Of a DNA stretch of 64,000 nt, positions 19,609 to 28,204 are shown piece by piece (position 1 is the first letter of the stretch; every line of letters begins with the position of its first letter). A model generated the notes under the pieces. It did not search any database, was not told the origin of the DNA, and saw nothing but the letters and a program-made list of their open reading frames with translations. Location of the stretch: the NCBI RefSeq assembly GCF_016587415.1, contig NZ_BNJI01000001.1, positions 186,001 to 250,000 of the forward strand, written 5' to 3'. The DNA comes from Ktedonobacter sp. SOSP1-85. Lineage in GTDB: Bacteria; Chloroflexota; Ktedonobacteria; Ktedonobacterales; Ktedonobacteraceae. A program made the position numbers and the translations under genes.

Positions 19609-20496
19609 TCAAACGTTATCTAACGTTACTTTACGATATTTCTTCGCCATCTGTTCATACGTGAGTGGGCTCACATATCCAAGTGTAGAATGTCGACGAA
19701 CTCGATTGTAATACGTTTCCAGATAGGTAAAGAGCGCTAATCGTGCTTCATCGTGAGTTGAATAGACAAGCGTTCCTACACATTCATCTTTTAAGGTTCC
19801 GAAAAAACTTTCCATCGCAGCATTATCCCAACAATTGCCTTTCCGCGACATACTTGCTTGGATACCGCATCGTTCTAAACACGCCTGATACGCTCTTGAA
19901 GTGTATTGACTCCCTCTATCACTGTGATGCAGTAATCCAGCTTGAGGATGACGGCGGGCCAGGGCTTGAGTAAGTGCCCGTTCTACTAACTGCTCATCAC
20001 ATGTGCTCGACATCGACCATCCAACAACCATTCGAGAATAGAGATCCAATATCACTGCAAGATACAGCCACCCTTGCCGAGTGGGAATATACGTGATGTC
20101 TGTGACCCATTTTTTGTTGGGGGCTTCCGCATGAAAATCCCGATCTAAGAGGTTGGGAGCAACTGGATGCCTTGGATCTCGTGTGGTGGTGATAACCCGT
20201 CGTCGCTTGCGCCTCGCAGAAAGGTTCTCCTGATTCATGAGCCTGGCAATTCGTTTCCGCGAGCAGTTGGTCCCTTCATCACGCAGTTCCCTCAGGATGC
20301 GTGGGCTTCCGTATCGTCCTTGATGCGCGACAAACACCTGCCGTATCTTTTGCTTTAACTGAGCATCTTCTCGTTTGCGCTGGCAAGTTGAACGTTTGCG
20401 CCAGGCATAAAAGCCACTTTCCGAGATTCCAAGCACACTGCACATGACAACAATGGGAAATTCGTCCTTGTGTTGCTTAATAAACTGATATTTCAT
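19609..20496 (-). CDS. IS3-family transposase OrfB
   Basis: 295 residues, complete: [35 protein letters not shown], then [35 protein letters not shown] and [14 protein letters not shown] giving an intact DDE triad. ATG overlaps the OrfA stop (ATGA). OrfA carries a nonsense codon, so the OrfAB fusion could not be made. Confidence 0.9.
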   Translation of the reverse strand: MKYQFIKQHKDEFPIVVMCSVLGISESGFYAWRKRSTCQRKREDAQLKQKIRQVFVAHQGRYGSPRILRELRDEGTNCSRKRIARLMNQENLSARRKRRRVITTTRDPRHPVAPNLLDRDFHAEAPNKKWVTDITYIPTRQGWLYLAVILDLYSRMVVGWSMSSTCDEQLVERALTQALARRHPQAGLLHHSDRGSQYTSRAYQACLERCGIQASMSRKGNCWDNAAMESFFGTLKDECVGTLVYSTHDEARLALFTYLETYYNRVRRHSTLGYVSPLTYEQMAKKYRKVTLDNV

Positions 20497-20789
20497 TTGG
20501 ATTCCCGTGAGAAGATGCTCACTGCTTTTTTTAGGATATCACGCTCCTGTTGAAGCCTCTCGACTTCACGTTTCAATCGACGATTTTCCTCTTCGAGTGC
20601 TGTTTGATGCCCCTTGCCTGGAAAGGCTTCTTTCCCATGTTCTGCCAATTCTTTGCATCAATTATGAATCGCACTGTCGGAGATGCCCAGCTCACGAGCG
20701 ATTTGCGCAATTGGCTTGCCTGAGGTTTCCACCAACCGCACGGCTTCCTCTTTGAATTCTTTTGTATAGACCTTTTGGATTTTTCCCAT
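20493..20789 (-). pseudogene. IS3 OrfA with nonsense mutation
   Basis: From ATG 20789: MGKIQKVYTKEFKEEAVRLV, then HTH (QIARELGISDSAIHN), then TGA where family members have Trp, then the same frame resumes [16 protein letters not shown] and the zipper to 20493. A single TGG-to-TGA change explains it. Confidence 0.85.
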
Positions 20790-20857
20790 GGCTAAGCCCC
20801 TTTCTGATCTGCTTCGAGTATATCTCAGCTTTAGGGACTCTTTCAAATCGGGGCAAG

Positions 20858-21260
20858 ATCACACCCTGTGCTTTGTTCCATTGGTCTTTGAGTTTCTTCT
20901 GTACTTCTTGGACTGATTCTTTGCTGGGTTTGATTAAGAGCTTCCATCCCGTCCATGAGGTCTGTGGTGCAGGGTAATGTCGAACGTTAAAACCCAAAAA
21001 ATCAAACCCTTCTGTCAGGTGAACAATGCGGGTCTTTTCCTCTGAAAGAGTCAGCCCCCGCTCTTTGAGCCATTCCACAAGGATTCCCTGTACCTGTTCG
21101 GCATCTTCCCTACTTTCACAAAAGCACACAAAGTCGTCGGCATACCTCACAACTGCACGCCTGCCGATGAGTTGGCCTCGGTAGTCATAGGTGACGCCGA
21201 TGGCCTCTTCCATCCCGTGCAATGCGATGTTGGCCAACAAGGGGGACGCTACTTCTCCTA
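20858..21260 (-). pseudogene. Group II intron reverse transcriptase/maturase, internal fragment
   Basis: Reads EVASPLLANIALHGMEEAIG, VVRYADDFVCFCESREDAEQ (the catalytic YADD of domain 5), LKERGLTLSEEKTRIVHLTEGFDFLGF and LIKPSKESVQEVQKKLKDQWNKAQG. It is cut at 20857 by the IS3 element and at about 21260 by an unrelated junction. No intron RNA boundaries are seen here. Confidence 0.88.
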
Positions 21261-21322
21261 CAAAGTTGCAAAAAAAGTGATAGAGTTCGAGTATCAGGAG
21301 GAAATCCCGCGCCAGCGCCTTC

Positions 21323-21550
21323 GTGCTGCTTATGGTGATGGATTCAAAGGAGCTCCCTTACGGTGTCAGGTGTCTGGCGAAGGTGCTTTCCCGCAGGATG
21401 CTACAACATGTGATGGAACCGCCACCCAAGCCCACTCGCCCCTCGCGCAAGAAGCGAAAAACCCTGGAGGTTCACGTCATGTTTGAACCCAGCCGTCTCG
21501 AACAGGAGTGTCTTCAGCAGGCATATGCTCATCTCATCCCTGCTGTATAG
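21323..21550 (+). CDS. Small basic protein upstream of serine recombinase
   Basis: A 75-codon frame (possible starts at 21323, 21332 or 21338) ending PPPKPTRPSRKKRKTLEVHVMFEPSRLEQECLQQAYAHLIPAV. It is followed 57 bp later by a serine recombinase start, so it was likely part of the same mobile module. Its 5' end may be truncated at the junction near 21262. Function unknown. Confidence 0.5.
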   Translation: MLLMVMDSKELPYGVRCLAKVLSRRMLQHVMEPPPKPTRPSRKKRKTLEVHVMFEPSRLEQECLQQAYAHLIPAV

Positions 21551-21606
21551 CGGCGTCTTGGCCCTGTCCCACCAGCCACCCCTTCTCAGCGAGAAAGGAG
21601 CGCTCA

Positions 21607-21746
21607 ATGACCATCATGCAGGTTGGTTTGTATGCTCGCGTTTCTTCTGAGCAACAAAGTGAAGCCAGAACGATTGAAAGCCAGTTGGCAGCCCTGCGGG
21701 CGGCGATTGCGGCGCAGGGGGGCACGCTCTTGCCTGAATTGGAAAG
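21607..21746 (+). pseudogene. Serine recombinase, N-terminal fragment
   Basis: MTIMQVGLYARVSSEQQSEARTIESQLAALRAAIAAQG is the resolvase start with the catalytic Ser in ARVSS. GAAAGGAG precedes the ATG. The frame is cut at 21747 by the IS66 element and the rest of the enzyme is not found on its far side. Confidence 0.88.
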
Positions 21747-21780
21747 TGTTCAGACTTGACCTCTCTGGTAAACTCAAGCT

Positions 21781-23151
21781 ATGACACACGAGGAAGAAAT
21801 CGCTCATCTTCGAGAAGAAAACCAGGCGCTACGAGAAGCTCTCAGCCAGGCACTGACCCGCATCGAGGAACTGGAAAAGCAGAAGACACCTCCCCCTGCG
21901 TTTGTCAAAGCGAACGTGAAAAAGCCAGGGGCGCAAGAAAAGAAGCCGCGCAAGAAGCGTGACGCAAAGCACAACCACGGGCGTACGCGGATGGTGCCAA
22001 CACAGATCGTGGAGCATCGCATCGTCACCTGCCCGGACTGTCATTTGCGCCTGGGTGGCATGAGCCTGGCGCGAGTACGAGAAGTGATCGATGTGCCGCC
22101 CCCGCCTCCTCTGGAAGTGATCCACCATCGGATTTTCCACGGCTGGTGTGCCCAGTGTCACAAGTGGCACGAGGCACCTGTCGATCTGCACGCCGAAGTG
22201 TTTGGGCAGGGACGCATCGGTGTGCGGTTGAGTAGTCTGATCGCTACGTTGCGCACGGTGATGCGCCTGCCCATTCGGCAGATTCGAGAGCTCTTGCACA
22301 CCCTCCACGGATTTGAGGTGAGCATCGGAGAGATTGTGGAGGTCCTCCACCGTCTCGTGGCCCATGCTCAACCCGTTCTTGACGGCTTCAAGGCCACGAT
22401 CCGCGCGAGTCCGGCGGTGCAAGCCGACGAAACGGGTTGGCGAGAAGATGGCCTCAATGGATATATCTGGAGCGTCAGCACTCCAACCTTCCGCTATTAC
22501 GAGTACCACCATTCACGAGGCGGAGAAGTAGTCAAGCAGTTGATCGGGGAAGCGTTCCAGGGGGTGCTAGGCAGCGATTTTTACGCGGGATACAACATCC
22601 ATGAGGGCTTGCATCAACGCTGTTGGGTGCATTTCTTGCGTAATGTGCATGAGCTCAAGAAGAAGTTTCCGCAGGATGAGGCTTTGCTCACCTGGGCCAA
22701 AGAGGTCAAAGCCATCTACGATGACGCAGTGGCCTGGGCTAGGCTGGCTCCCGATCCACGCCTGACTCCACGCGCGCAGCACCAAGCTCGCGTGGCGCAA
22801 CAACACGTCTTTGAGCAGGGCTTGTGGAAACTCTGCCACCCCTTTCTGCAAGAAGACGTTCCCCAACAGACCCTCTGCAAGCGCGTGGGGAGCTTTTTGC
22901 CCGAACTCTTTGTCTTTGTGACCGTTCCAGGGGTTCCCGCGCATAACAACCTGGCAGAGCGCAGTGTGCGCCCCCTGGTCATTGCCCGCAAGGTCAGCGG
23001 CGGCACACACTCCCCCAAGGGCAGTCAGACCCGTATGGGCCTGGCCAGCCTCTTTGGTACCTGGGTTGCGCAAGGACTCAATCCTTTCTCCCAATGCCTC
23101 GCTCTCCTCACCCAACCTGTCAATGACAACATGCAGGGTCGTCTTTTTTGA
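21781..23151 (+). CDS. IS66-family transposase
   Basis: 456 residues: N-terminal coiled coil (EEEIAHLREENQALREAL), a zinc-binding part (TCPDCHLRLGG; CAQCHKWHEAP), then the IS66 catalytic core VQADETGWREDGLNGYIWS, LGSDFYAGYNIHEGLHQRCW HFLRNVHELKKKF and HNNLAERSVRPLVIARKVSGG, with C-terminal SLFGTWVAQGLNPF. Length and order match single-transposase IS66 members. The IS66 accessory genes tnpA and tnpB are absent. Probably intact. Confidence 0.93.
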   Translation: MTHEEEIAHLREENQALREALSQALTRIEELEKQKTPPPAFVKANVKKPGAQEKKPRKKRDAKHNHGRTRMVPTQIVEHRIVTCPDCHLRLGGMSLARVREVIDVPPPPPLEVIHHRIFHGWCAQCHKWHEAPVDLHAEVFGQGRIGVRLSSLIATLRTVMRLPIRQIRELLHTLHGFEVSIGEIVEVLHRLVAHAQPVLDGFKATIRASPAVQADETGWREDGLNGYIWSVSTPTFRYYEYHHSRGGEVVKQLIGEAFQGVLGSDFYAGYNIHEGLHQRCWVHFLRNVHELKKKFPQDEALLTWAKEVKAIYDDAVAWARLAPDPRLTPRAQHQARVAQQHVFEQGLWKLCHPFLQEDVPQQTLCKRVGSFLPELFVFVTVPGVPAHNNLAERSVRPLVIARKVSGGTHSPKGSQTRMGLASLFGTWVAQGLNPFSQCLALLTQPVNDNMQGRLF

Positions 23152-23193
23152 AGAAAAGCTTTCTTTGTAGCTTGGAAAAGGGAAGAATCTGTT

Positions 23194-23796
23194 ATGGCAA
23201 ATCAAGTGTTCTTGGTGGTCAATGATTCTGCGAATCCCATCCTCGATGAAATCGACAAGAATGAAAAAGCTTTATTGGCATGTAATTATTCCATCCCCTT
23301 ATTTTGGTTTACTCTGTACTCACCCAACGATGTGTTTTTGATGGATGTGGAGATGGATGATGCTCCCGTAGAGCAAGCGCCTACTCTCGTCGTCGACTTG
23401 CCAACAGGGATAGAGAGGGCTGAGGAAAGAGCAAACAACGTCTTTCACATCCTTCCTCATTCTTATATGGATCTCTATCAGCAATGGCTTCGTTTCCTGA
23501 AAGGTCTTGCTCCCCACCCAGCTCTTCCTCCGAAATATGTGCATATCGATCTGACCGAATTGTGGATGATGTCTGATGACGCTGAACAATTTACAAAGGA
23601 TTTACGAATGGCCGTGTCAGCAGTTGACAGAACAGACCGTGCTTTGTGGGATGTGTTGATCGAAGAGTTCGTGGGAATTGTGATGCGGTCTGGGTTCTTT
23701 TCGAAAGAGAAAAAAATCACGTATCCAAAGACGGTCGATGGAATCCAATCACTCCTGACGGGTTACGACTGGTACGGAACATTCAGAGAGAAGTAA
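23194..23796 (+). CDS. Hypothetical IS66 passenger protein
   Basis: A 200-residue soluble acidic protein starting 42 bp after the transposase stop, with GGAAAAGGG upstream. Features: MANQVFLVVNDSANPILDEID, PLFWFTLYSPNDVFLMDVEMDD, HILPHSYMDLYQQWLRFLKG, HIDLTELWMMSDDAEQFTKDLRMAV, and a C-terminal GYDWYGTFREK. No catalytic motif or membrane helix. It lies inside the IS66 terminal repeats. Not recognised. Confidence 0.75.
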   Translation: MANQVFLVVNDSANPILDEIDKNEKALLACNYSIPLFWFTLYSPNDVFLMDVEMDDAPVEQAPTLVVDLPTGIERAEERANNVFHILPHSYMDLYQQWLRFLKGLAPHPALPPKYVHIDLTELWMMSDDAEQFTKDLRMAVSAVDRTDRALWDVLIEEFVGIVMRSGFFSKEKKITYPKTVDGIQSLLTGYDWYGTFREK

Positions 23797-23941
23797 GAGG
23801 GTTCTGTTCGTAAGATCATTCGGTGTCGTCCATGGCAGGGTTCCAAGCGGAACCCTTCAAAAATACGACTCTGCATTTTGTCATGGACATCCAACCAAAC
23901 CCATTAAGCTAAGTCTGAACAGTTACGTCATCACAGGACGC

Positions 23942-23970
23942 TTGACTTTTCCCCAAAAATCAGGTACACT
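23942..23970 (+). promoter_or_regulatory. Sigma70-like promoter
   Basis: TTGACT (23942), 17-bp spacer, TACACT (23965-23970), just past the IS66 end and reading away from it. Confidence 0.5.
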
Positions 23971-23987
23971 AGATATATCGTTTGCAC

Positions 23988-24016
23988 AAGGCCACATGGG
24001 TGTGGCCTTTTCTTTT
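23988..24016 (+). terminator. Rho-independent-like hairpin
   Basis: AAGGCCACA/TGTGGCCTT stem with 4-nt loop (23988-24009), followed by a T-rich tail. It lies only about 12 nt beyond the predicted start of the promoter at 23942, so transcripts would end almost at once. Confidence 0.6.
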
Positions 24017-24062
24017 TGCCCTCATCCTCGCCAGCAGAGACCTCCCGAATTTCACCAATGCG

Positions 24063-24269
24063 CTATGTTCGCTCCGAGAGCCGGTATTCCCCTGGCCCCG
24101 TCGGGACGACCCACCTCAACCCATCCTCTTCCTCATCAGAATTCTCTCCCACAACATACTCCGGATCGTTCAGCCCCAACAGGTCCAGTTCCATGTCCAG
24201 CGCTCCCACCTCCACCCACTCACGAAAGACATGCACCCGCTGCCCTTTCCCCTGCACCTGGCCGCGCAT
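24063..24269 (-). CDS. Possible small acidic protein
   Basis: A 68-codon frame (MRGQVQGKGQRVHVFREWVEVG ... DLLGLNDPEYVVGENSDEEEDGLRWVV). Composition is plausible but there is no ribosome site and no recognised family. Everything else in 23797-24346 is non-coding as far as I can see. Confidence 0.25.
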   Translation of the reverse strand: MRGQVQGKGQRVHVFREWVEVGALDMELDLLGLNDPEYVVGENSDEEEDGLRWVVPTGPGEYRLSERT

Positions 24270-24346
24270 CTGATATATTAGCTCGGATGATTGACGAGAT
24301 AATCTTCCGTTTTTTGGATGCCATTGGAATACCTCTGTAACTCAGG

Positions 24347-24470
24347 GTGTAAATCCTAACATTATTCTGGCTAAAATCACACAATTATCCTGGTGGACAA
24401 ACTACTCTGGAACCCTTTGCCCACCAGGATAATTGTTGGAAAAGGACCAGTTTCATCCTGGGATTTACAC
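24347..24470 (+). repeat. 124-bp MITE-like repeat, copy 1
   Basis: Ends GTGTAAATCC and GGATTTACAC are inverted repeats. The inside contains a second palindrome (ACAATTATCCTGGTGG with its complement). A nearly identical direct copy is at 26626-26749, and a related end (GTGTAAATCCCAACATT) is at 34551. Confidence 0.88.
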
Positions 24471-24718
24471 CTATGTTCTGGCCATCTGCGTCGTACTGCA
24501 GCCAGAATTTCAGACACGTTTCTCTATCTTCTGTTGTCTACTTATTTGCTTACCAAGTTGCTTTCTGCTGCTGAGTCTGCTCCACTTCGACGTGCAAAAC
24601 GTGACAGGATTAGGGCTGTTGCCAGATGAGCCGGCGTGGGAATGGATGGTTGTCAGCAAATTACTTCCCTTGTTTCTGTTGTGCGGTAGTGTCCTATTGG
24701 TAGATATCAAGCCGCTGC

Positions 24719-25606
24719 TCAAGCGTCTGCGGCGGCCTGTTTTAACAGGGAGCTGAACGCTTGTATCGCCTTGCTTTGTGGAAGCGGAACTTCTCTGGTG
24801 ATGAGACCAAGAGGCATATGCAGCTTCCAGTCTTTGATATGTCGGATAACCGTGTCGTCTGGAATATGGTATGTGGCGAATTTAGGCATGATTGCGACTC
24901 CCATTCCTTGCTGGACGGCTTGCTTGATGATTTCGAGACTACCGATCTCAATGCCAATTGCCAGTGGAAGTCCGCGTGCCATAAAGGCTTGCTCGATAGC
25001 CGTGCGATAGGCACAGGGCGGATCCGTGAGTAGCAAGCATTCAGCGCATAGATCGCTCAGCAAGATCTCGTCTTGTTGCAGTAGAGAATGGTTTTTGGGG
25101 AGTAGTAGAACAGGCGTTTCGGTCAGGATTGGTTCGAAGATGAGCCCTACGTTGGCGGGTGGTGGCGTTGAGATGCCTAGATCAATCTGATTGGCTATGA
25201 GTTGTTCGTGCGTGCGGTTTGTGCTCAGGATCTCGATTGTGAGACGGATACGGGGATAGCGCTCACGAAAGGTGCACATGACCTGCATAAGATAGAGGCG
25301 TGCTATTGGCTCGATCATGCCCACACGTAACGTGCCGCTCTCTCCTGCGGCGAGATCTGAGAGATCCTGCTGCATTTGCTCGACTTGATTGAGTACATGC
25401 TGAGTGTGGATGAGGAGTGTGTGTCCTGCGGCGGTAAGCTGGATTTTTCTCCGTTGGCGATCAAAGAGTTCGACTCCGAGCTCCGCTTCAAGTTGCTGAA
25501 TTTGTAATGTGAGTGTTGATTGCGCGTATTGCAGTCGCTCGGCAGCCTGGACAAAACTACCTGTCTCCGCAATCACCTTGAACGTCTGCAAATGTCGTAG
25601 ATCCAT
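24719..25606 (-). CDS. LysR-family transcriptional regulator
   Basis: 295 residues from ATG 25606 (GGAGG 8 nt upstream). N-terminal winged HTH: MDLRHLQTFKVIAETGSFVQAAERLQYAQSTLTLQIQQLE. The rest is the type-2 periplasmic-binding-like effector domain (LRVGMIEPIARLYLMQVM, IDLGISTPPP, PVLLLPKNHSLLQQ, GMGVAIMPKFATYH). The SDR gene is divergent across 195 bp, the classical arrangement for a LysR regulator and its target. Effector unknown. Confidence 0.92.
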   Translation of the reverse strand: MDLRHLQTFKVIAETGSFVQAAERLQYAQSTLTLQIQQLEAELGVELFDRQRRKIQLTAAGHTLLIHTQHVLNQVEQMQQDLSDLAAGESGTLRVGMIEPIARLYLMQVMCTFRERYPRIRLTIEILSTNRTHEQLIANQIDLGISTPPPANVGLIFEPILTETPVLLLPKNHSLLQQDEILLSDLCAECLLLTDPPCAYRTAIEQAFMARGLPLAIGIEIGSLEIIKQAVQQGMGVAIMPKFATYHIPDDTVIRHIKDWKLHMPLGLITREVPLPQSKAIQAFSSLLKQAAADA

Positions 25607-25801
25607 AATCCTCCAACTATCAGTAAAGATGAATGTTTGCTTCGAATACTTTGTGTTGTTCGATATATCATACTCTGTTATATTGATGGAGCGCAAGCAA
25701 ATTATCCGTGTGACGGCTTTTGGATAGCTATCAATGATGATCCAGAGGTGTGGCAAGGCTTTATGGTTAGTCGGAAATTCAAAGTCAGTAAGAGAGAAAA
25801 T

Positions 25802-26557
25802 ATGGATATACAAGGAAAAGTAGTCTTGATCACAGGTGGAGGCACTGGCCTTGGGCGCGTCATTGCCCGGCACCTGGCACAGGCAGGGATGCATGTCGCT
25901 GTCGGATATTCACGTTCCGAGCGTGACGCCTTTGAGACTGTCACGATGTTGCAGGACCTGGGTGTCAAAGCGCAGGCTGTTCAGGCAGACTTAAACGCAC
26001 CAAGCGTCGTGACCGAGAGTAAGCGTATGGTCGAAGATGTCGCAGAGCACTTCGGACGCCTTGATCTGTTGATTAATAATGCTGGTATCACTAGAGCTGT
26101 TCCTTTTCCTCAGATAGAGGCGCTGACAGAAGTGGATTGGGATACCGTCTTGAACGTACACACCAAAGCTCCTTTTTTCACGACGCAAGCGGCGGTTCCG
26201 CTCATGCGACAAAATGGTGGAGGACACGTGATCAATACAGCCTCCGTATCTGGTATCCGCGCCAGTGGAGGGAGCAACATAGCCTACTCGGTCTCCAAAG
26301 CCGGAACCATTCATCTCACCAAATGTCTGGCAACCGCCCTTGGGCCCGACATTCGCGTCAACGCCGTCGCACCCGGTTTTCTGGAGACACGTTGGAACGA
26401 CACATTCAGCGCGGCATACATCCAGGCAGCCACACAGCAAGCCACACTCAAGCAAGCAACAAGGCTGGAGGACGTCGCCGCCGCCTACGTCATGCTAGCC
26501 CGCAACGAGAGCATCACCGGCCAGATAATCACCGTCGATTCAGGCCTCACCCTGTAA
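25802..26557 (+). CDS. SDR-family oxidoreductase
   Basis: 251 residues. TGGGTGLG at 11-18 binds the dinucleotide, NNAG is at 92-95, and the catalytic set is the Ser near 148-150 with Y162 and K166 (YSVSK). The C-terminus ITGQIITVDSGLTL is classical. FabG-like by sequence; G-S-R after the third strand (VGYSRSE) suggests NADP(H). Divergent from the LysR gene, its likely regulator. Substrate unknown. Confidence 0.92.
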   Translation: MDIQGKVVLITGGGTGLGRVIARHLAQAGMHVAVGYSRSERDAFETVTMLQDLGVKAQAVQADLNAPSVVTESKRMVEDVAEHFGRLDLLINNAGITRAVPFPQIEALTEVDWDTVLNVHTKAPFFTTQAAVPLMRQNGGGHVINTASVSGIRASGGSNIAYSVSKAGTIHLTKCLATALGPDIRVNAVAPGFLETRWNDTFSAAYIQAATQQATLKQATRLEDVAAAYVMLARNESITGQIITVDSGLTL

Positions 26558-26625
26558 CGACGCGCCTCCGGCCATCAGCTCCAACGTATTCGGGGGAAGA
26601 AAGGAATATCAAGCTAGCACGGTCA

Positions 26626-26749
26626 TTGTAAATCCTGACATTATTCTGGCTAAAATCACACAATTATCCTGGTGGACAAACTACTCTGGAACCCTTTGCC
26701 CACCAGGATAATTGTTGGAAAAGGACCAGTTTCATCCTGGGATTTACAC
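26626..26749 (+). repeat. 124-bp MITE-like repeat, copy 2
   Basis: Direct copy of 24347-24470, differing by about three bases near its left end. The pair brackets the LysR/SDR genes; copy 2 ends 190 bp before the LLM oxidoreductase. Confidence 0.9.
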
Positions 26750-26939
26750 AATGCAGGTCCTGAATACCAAGGGAGCGGCTAGGAGACTTGGATGCTCTAA
26801 AATCTGGCTCTCTACATTAGCGGAGACAGCAGGTCCAGGCACACCAACGGCAGCACCAGCCCTGGCGCCTGTCTCCCGCGTTGGGCTTCTCTGTGGTACG
26901 ATAACAGGCAACCGAGAAACCTTGAAAGAAGGAAGATCT

Positions 26940-27848
26940 ATGTCATCCATCGCGCTTGGCTTATTACTCCCCGCTCTACCTAGCAGAGGTATGACACGTG
27001 AAATCTACCTCAAACGGATTCGCGAGAGTCTGGATATTGTCACCGGGCATTTTCACTCGATCTGGTATGTCGATCATTTGCAATTCCAGGATGCTCCGGT
27101 CCTGGAGGGCTGGACGGCCCTGACCTACATGGCAGCGTGTTATCCCTCTTTTCACTTTGGGAATGTTGTGCTTGCTCAGTCATTTCGCAACCCAGCCTTG
27201 CTGGCGAAAATGGCGGCAACTGCTCAGTATATGAGTGAAGGACGCTTCATCCTTGGTATCGGTGCTGGTTGGCATCAGGAAGAGTACGATGCCTATGGTT
27301 TTCCTTATCCAACACCTGGCGTAAGAGTAGAGCAGTTGGAAGAGACGCTGACTATTCTCAAAGCGCTCTGGACCCAACCCCGAGCCACGGTGGAGGGGAA
27401 ATATTATCGCGTTCTCAATGCTGTGTGTGAGCCAAAGCCCGATCCATTGCCACGTATTATGATTGGAGGAGAGAAGCCACGTATGCTCCGACTGATTGCG
27501 CGGCACGCCGACGAATGGAATATTTCACATGAAGATATCGCACACTATCGTGACCTGGTGAAAGAAAGCGAAAAGGCCTGTGCTGCTGTTGGCCGCGATC
27601 CAGCTACGTTACGCCGAAGCTGGTTTGGCGGCTGCCTGTGTGTGCCTGAAGGAACTGATATGAGCAACGTGAATATTTCGCACAGTTCCCCCAATTCTTT
27701 GATTGGTACACCCAAACAGATTATAGAGAAGCTCAAGCCATTTATTGATCTGGGTGTGGTATCTTTCCAGTTTAAAAATGAGGGATTTCCTGATACAACG
27801 TCATTGCGTTTACTGGTTGAAGAAGTTTTGCCACGAATTCATGCTTAA
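26940..27848 (+). CDS. LLM-class flavin-dependent oxidoreductase
   Basis: 302 residues from ATG 26940 (GAAGGAAG upstream). Luciferase-like (F420/FMN) TIM barrel: DIVTGHFHSIWYVDHLQF, ASLLAKMAATAQYMSEGRFILGIGAGWHQEEYDAYGFPYP, EQLEETLTILKALW, PLPRIMIGGEKPRMLRLIARHADEWN and SLIGTPKQIIEKLKPFIDLGV. This order is typical of the F420-dependent branch common in Chloroflexota and Actinobacteria. An in-frame extension to 26712 runs through the MITE and lacks protein features. Confidence 0.9.
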   Translation: MSSIALGLLLPALPSRGMTREIYLKRIRESLDIVTGHFHSIWYVDHLQFQDAPVLEGWTALTYMAACYPSFHFGNVVLAQSFRNPALLAKMAATAQYMSEGRFILGIGAGWHQEEYDAYGFPYPTPGVRVEQLEETLTILKALWTQPRATVEGKYYRVLNAVCEPKPDPLPRIMIGGEKPRMLRLIARHADEWNISHEDIAHYRDLVKESEKACAAVGRDPATLRRSWFGGCLCVPEGTDMSNVNISHSSPNSLIGTPKQIIEKLKPFIDLGVVSFQFKNEGFPDTTSLRLLVEEVLPRIHA

Positions 27849-27991
27849 CAGAAGTCCATCAATCCAAGACGGGCCGCAGCGCTCTGGTTGGCGCGCAAAA
27901 GAAGCGCTCCGTTTGTTAGAGGCTCTCATCGTAGACGGTGAGCATCGTCTCCAAGGAGAAGAACCGCGTCAAAGAGGTTGACAAAACCATC

Positions 27992-28105
27992 CTATATAAC
28001 GATCTTGACCCCCACCCCATATTGCTGCACAAACAGCACCGCGGCCAACGCCATCACCCCCATTCGACGCGGCAGCGGCAACACCACTGACTCACTCACT
28101 CGCAT
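27992..28105 (-). CDS. Possible 37-residue membrane peptide
   Basis: MRVSESVVLPLPRRMGVM followed by ALAAVLFVQQYGVGVKIVI, one hydrophobic stretch after a basic patch. GGAGAG sits 6-7 nt upstream. It lies 100 bp behind the zinc-ribbon gene on the same strand. Too short to be certain; compare the similar small gene at 34238-34336. Confidence 0.35.
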   Translation of the reverse strand: MRVSESVVLPLPRRMGVMALAAVLFVQQYGVGVKIVI

Positions 28106-28204
28106 AGCTGGCTCTCCACGCTCTTCTCTTGTGTTTCTCTCCAACCGGAGAAACAGAAGTCCCTGGGCTGAGCCTGCTCATATCCTGGCCCTACGCCCTT
28201 GCTT

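Larger units (their letters stand above)
19498..20855. mobile_element. Second IS3-family element
   Basis: TGCCCCGATTT at 19498 and AAATCGGGGCA ending at 20855 are the terminal inverted repeats (about 28 bp with mismatches). The element carries orfA and orfB on the minus strand. Left flank is the truncated first IS3, right flank is a truncated group II intron reverse transcriptase, so no target duplication exists. Confidence 0.88.
21747..23921. mobile_element. IS66-type element with passenger gene
   Basis: TGTTCAGACTT at 21747 and its exact complement ending at 23921 flank a 2.17-kb unit containing the transposase and a second unrelated gene. No 8-bp target duplication is evident. The short 11-bp repeat makes the right end tentative. 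Confidence 0.7.

Noticed and set aside
23815..23870. GGGTTCTGTTCG and GGGTTCC stretches as a third copy of the IS6 end
   Set aside because: Only about ten bases resemble the GGTTCTGTCAGAACTCA end; too little to call.
25607..25894. 96-codon N-terminal extension of the LysR gene
   Set aside because: The HTH starts at MDLRHLQ with GGAGG before it; the extension overlaps the SDR promoter region.
26712..26939. Long N-terminal extension of the LLM oxidoreductase
   Set aside because: Runs through the MITE and lacks family similarity; ATG 26940 with its ribosome site fits the family start.
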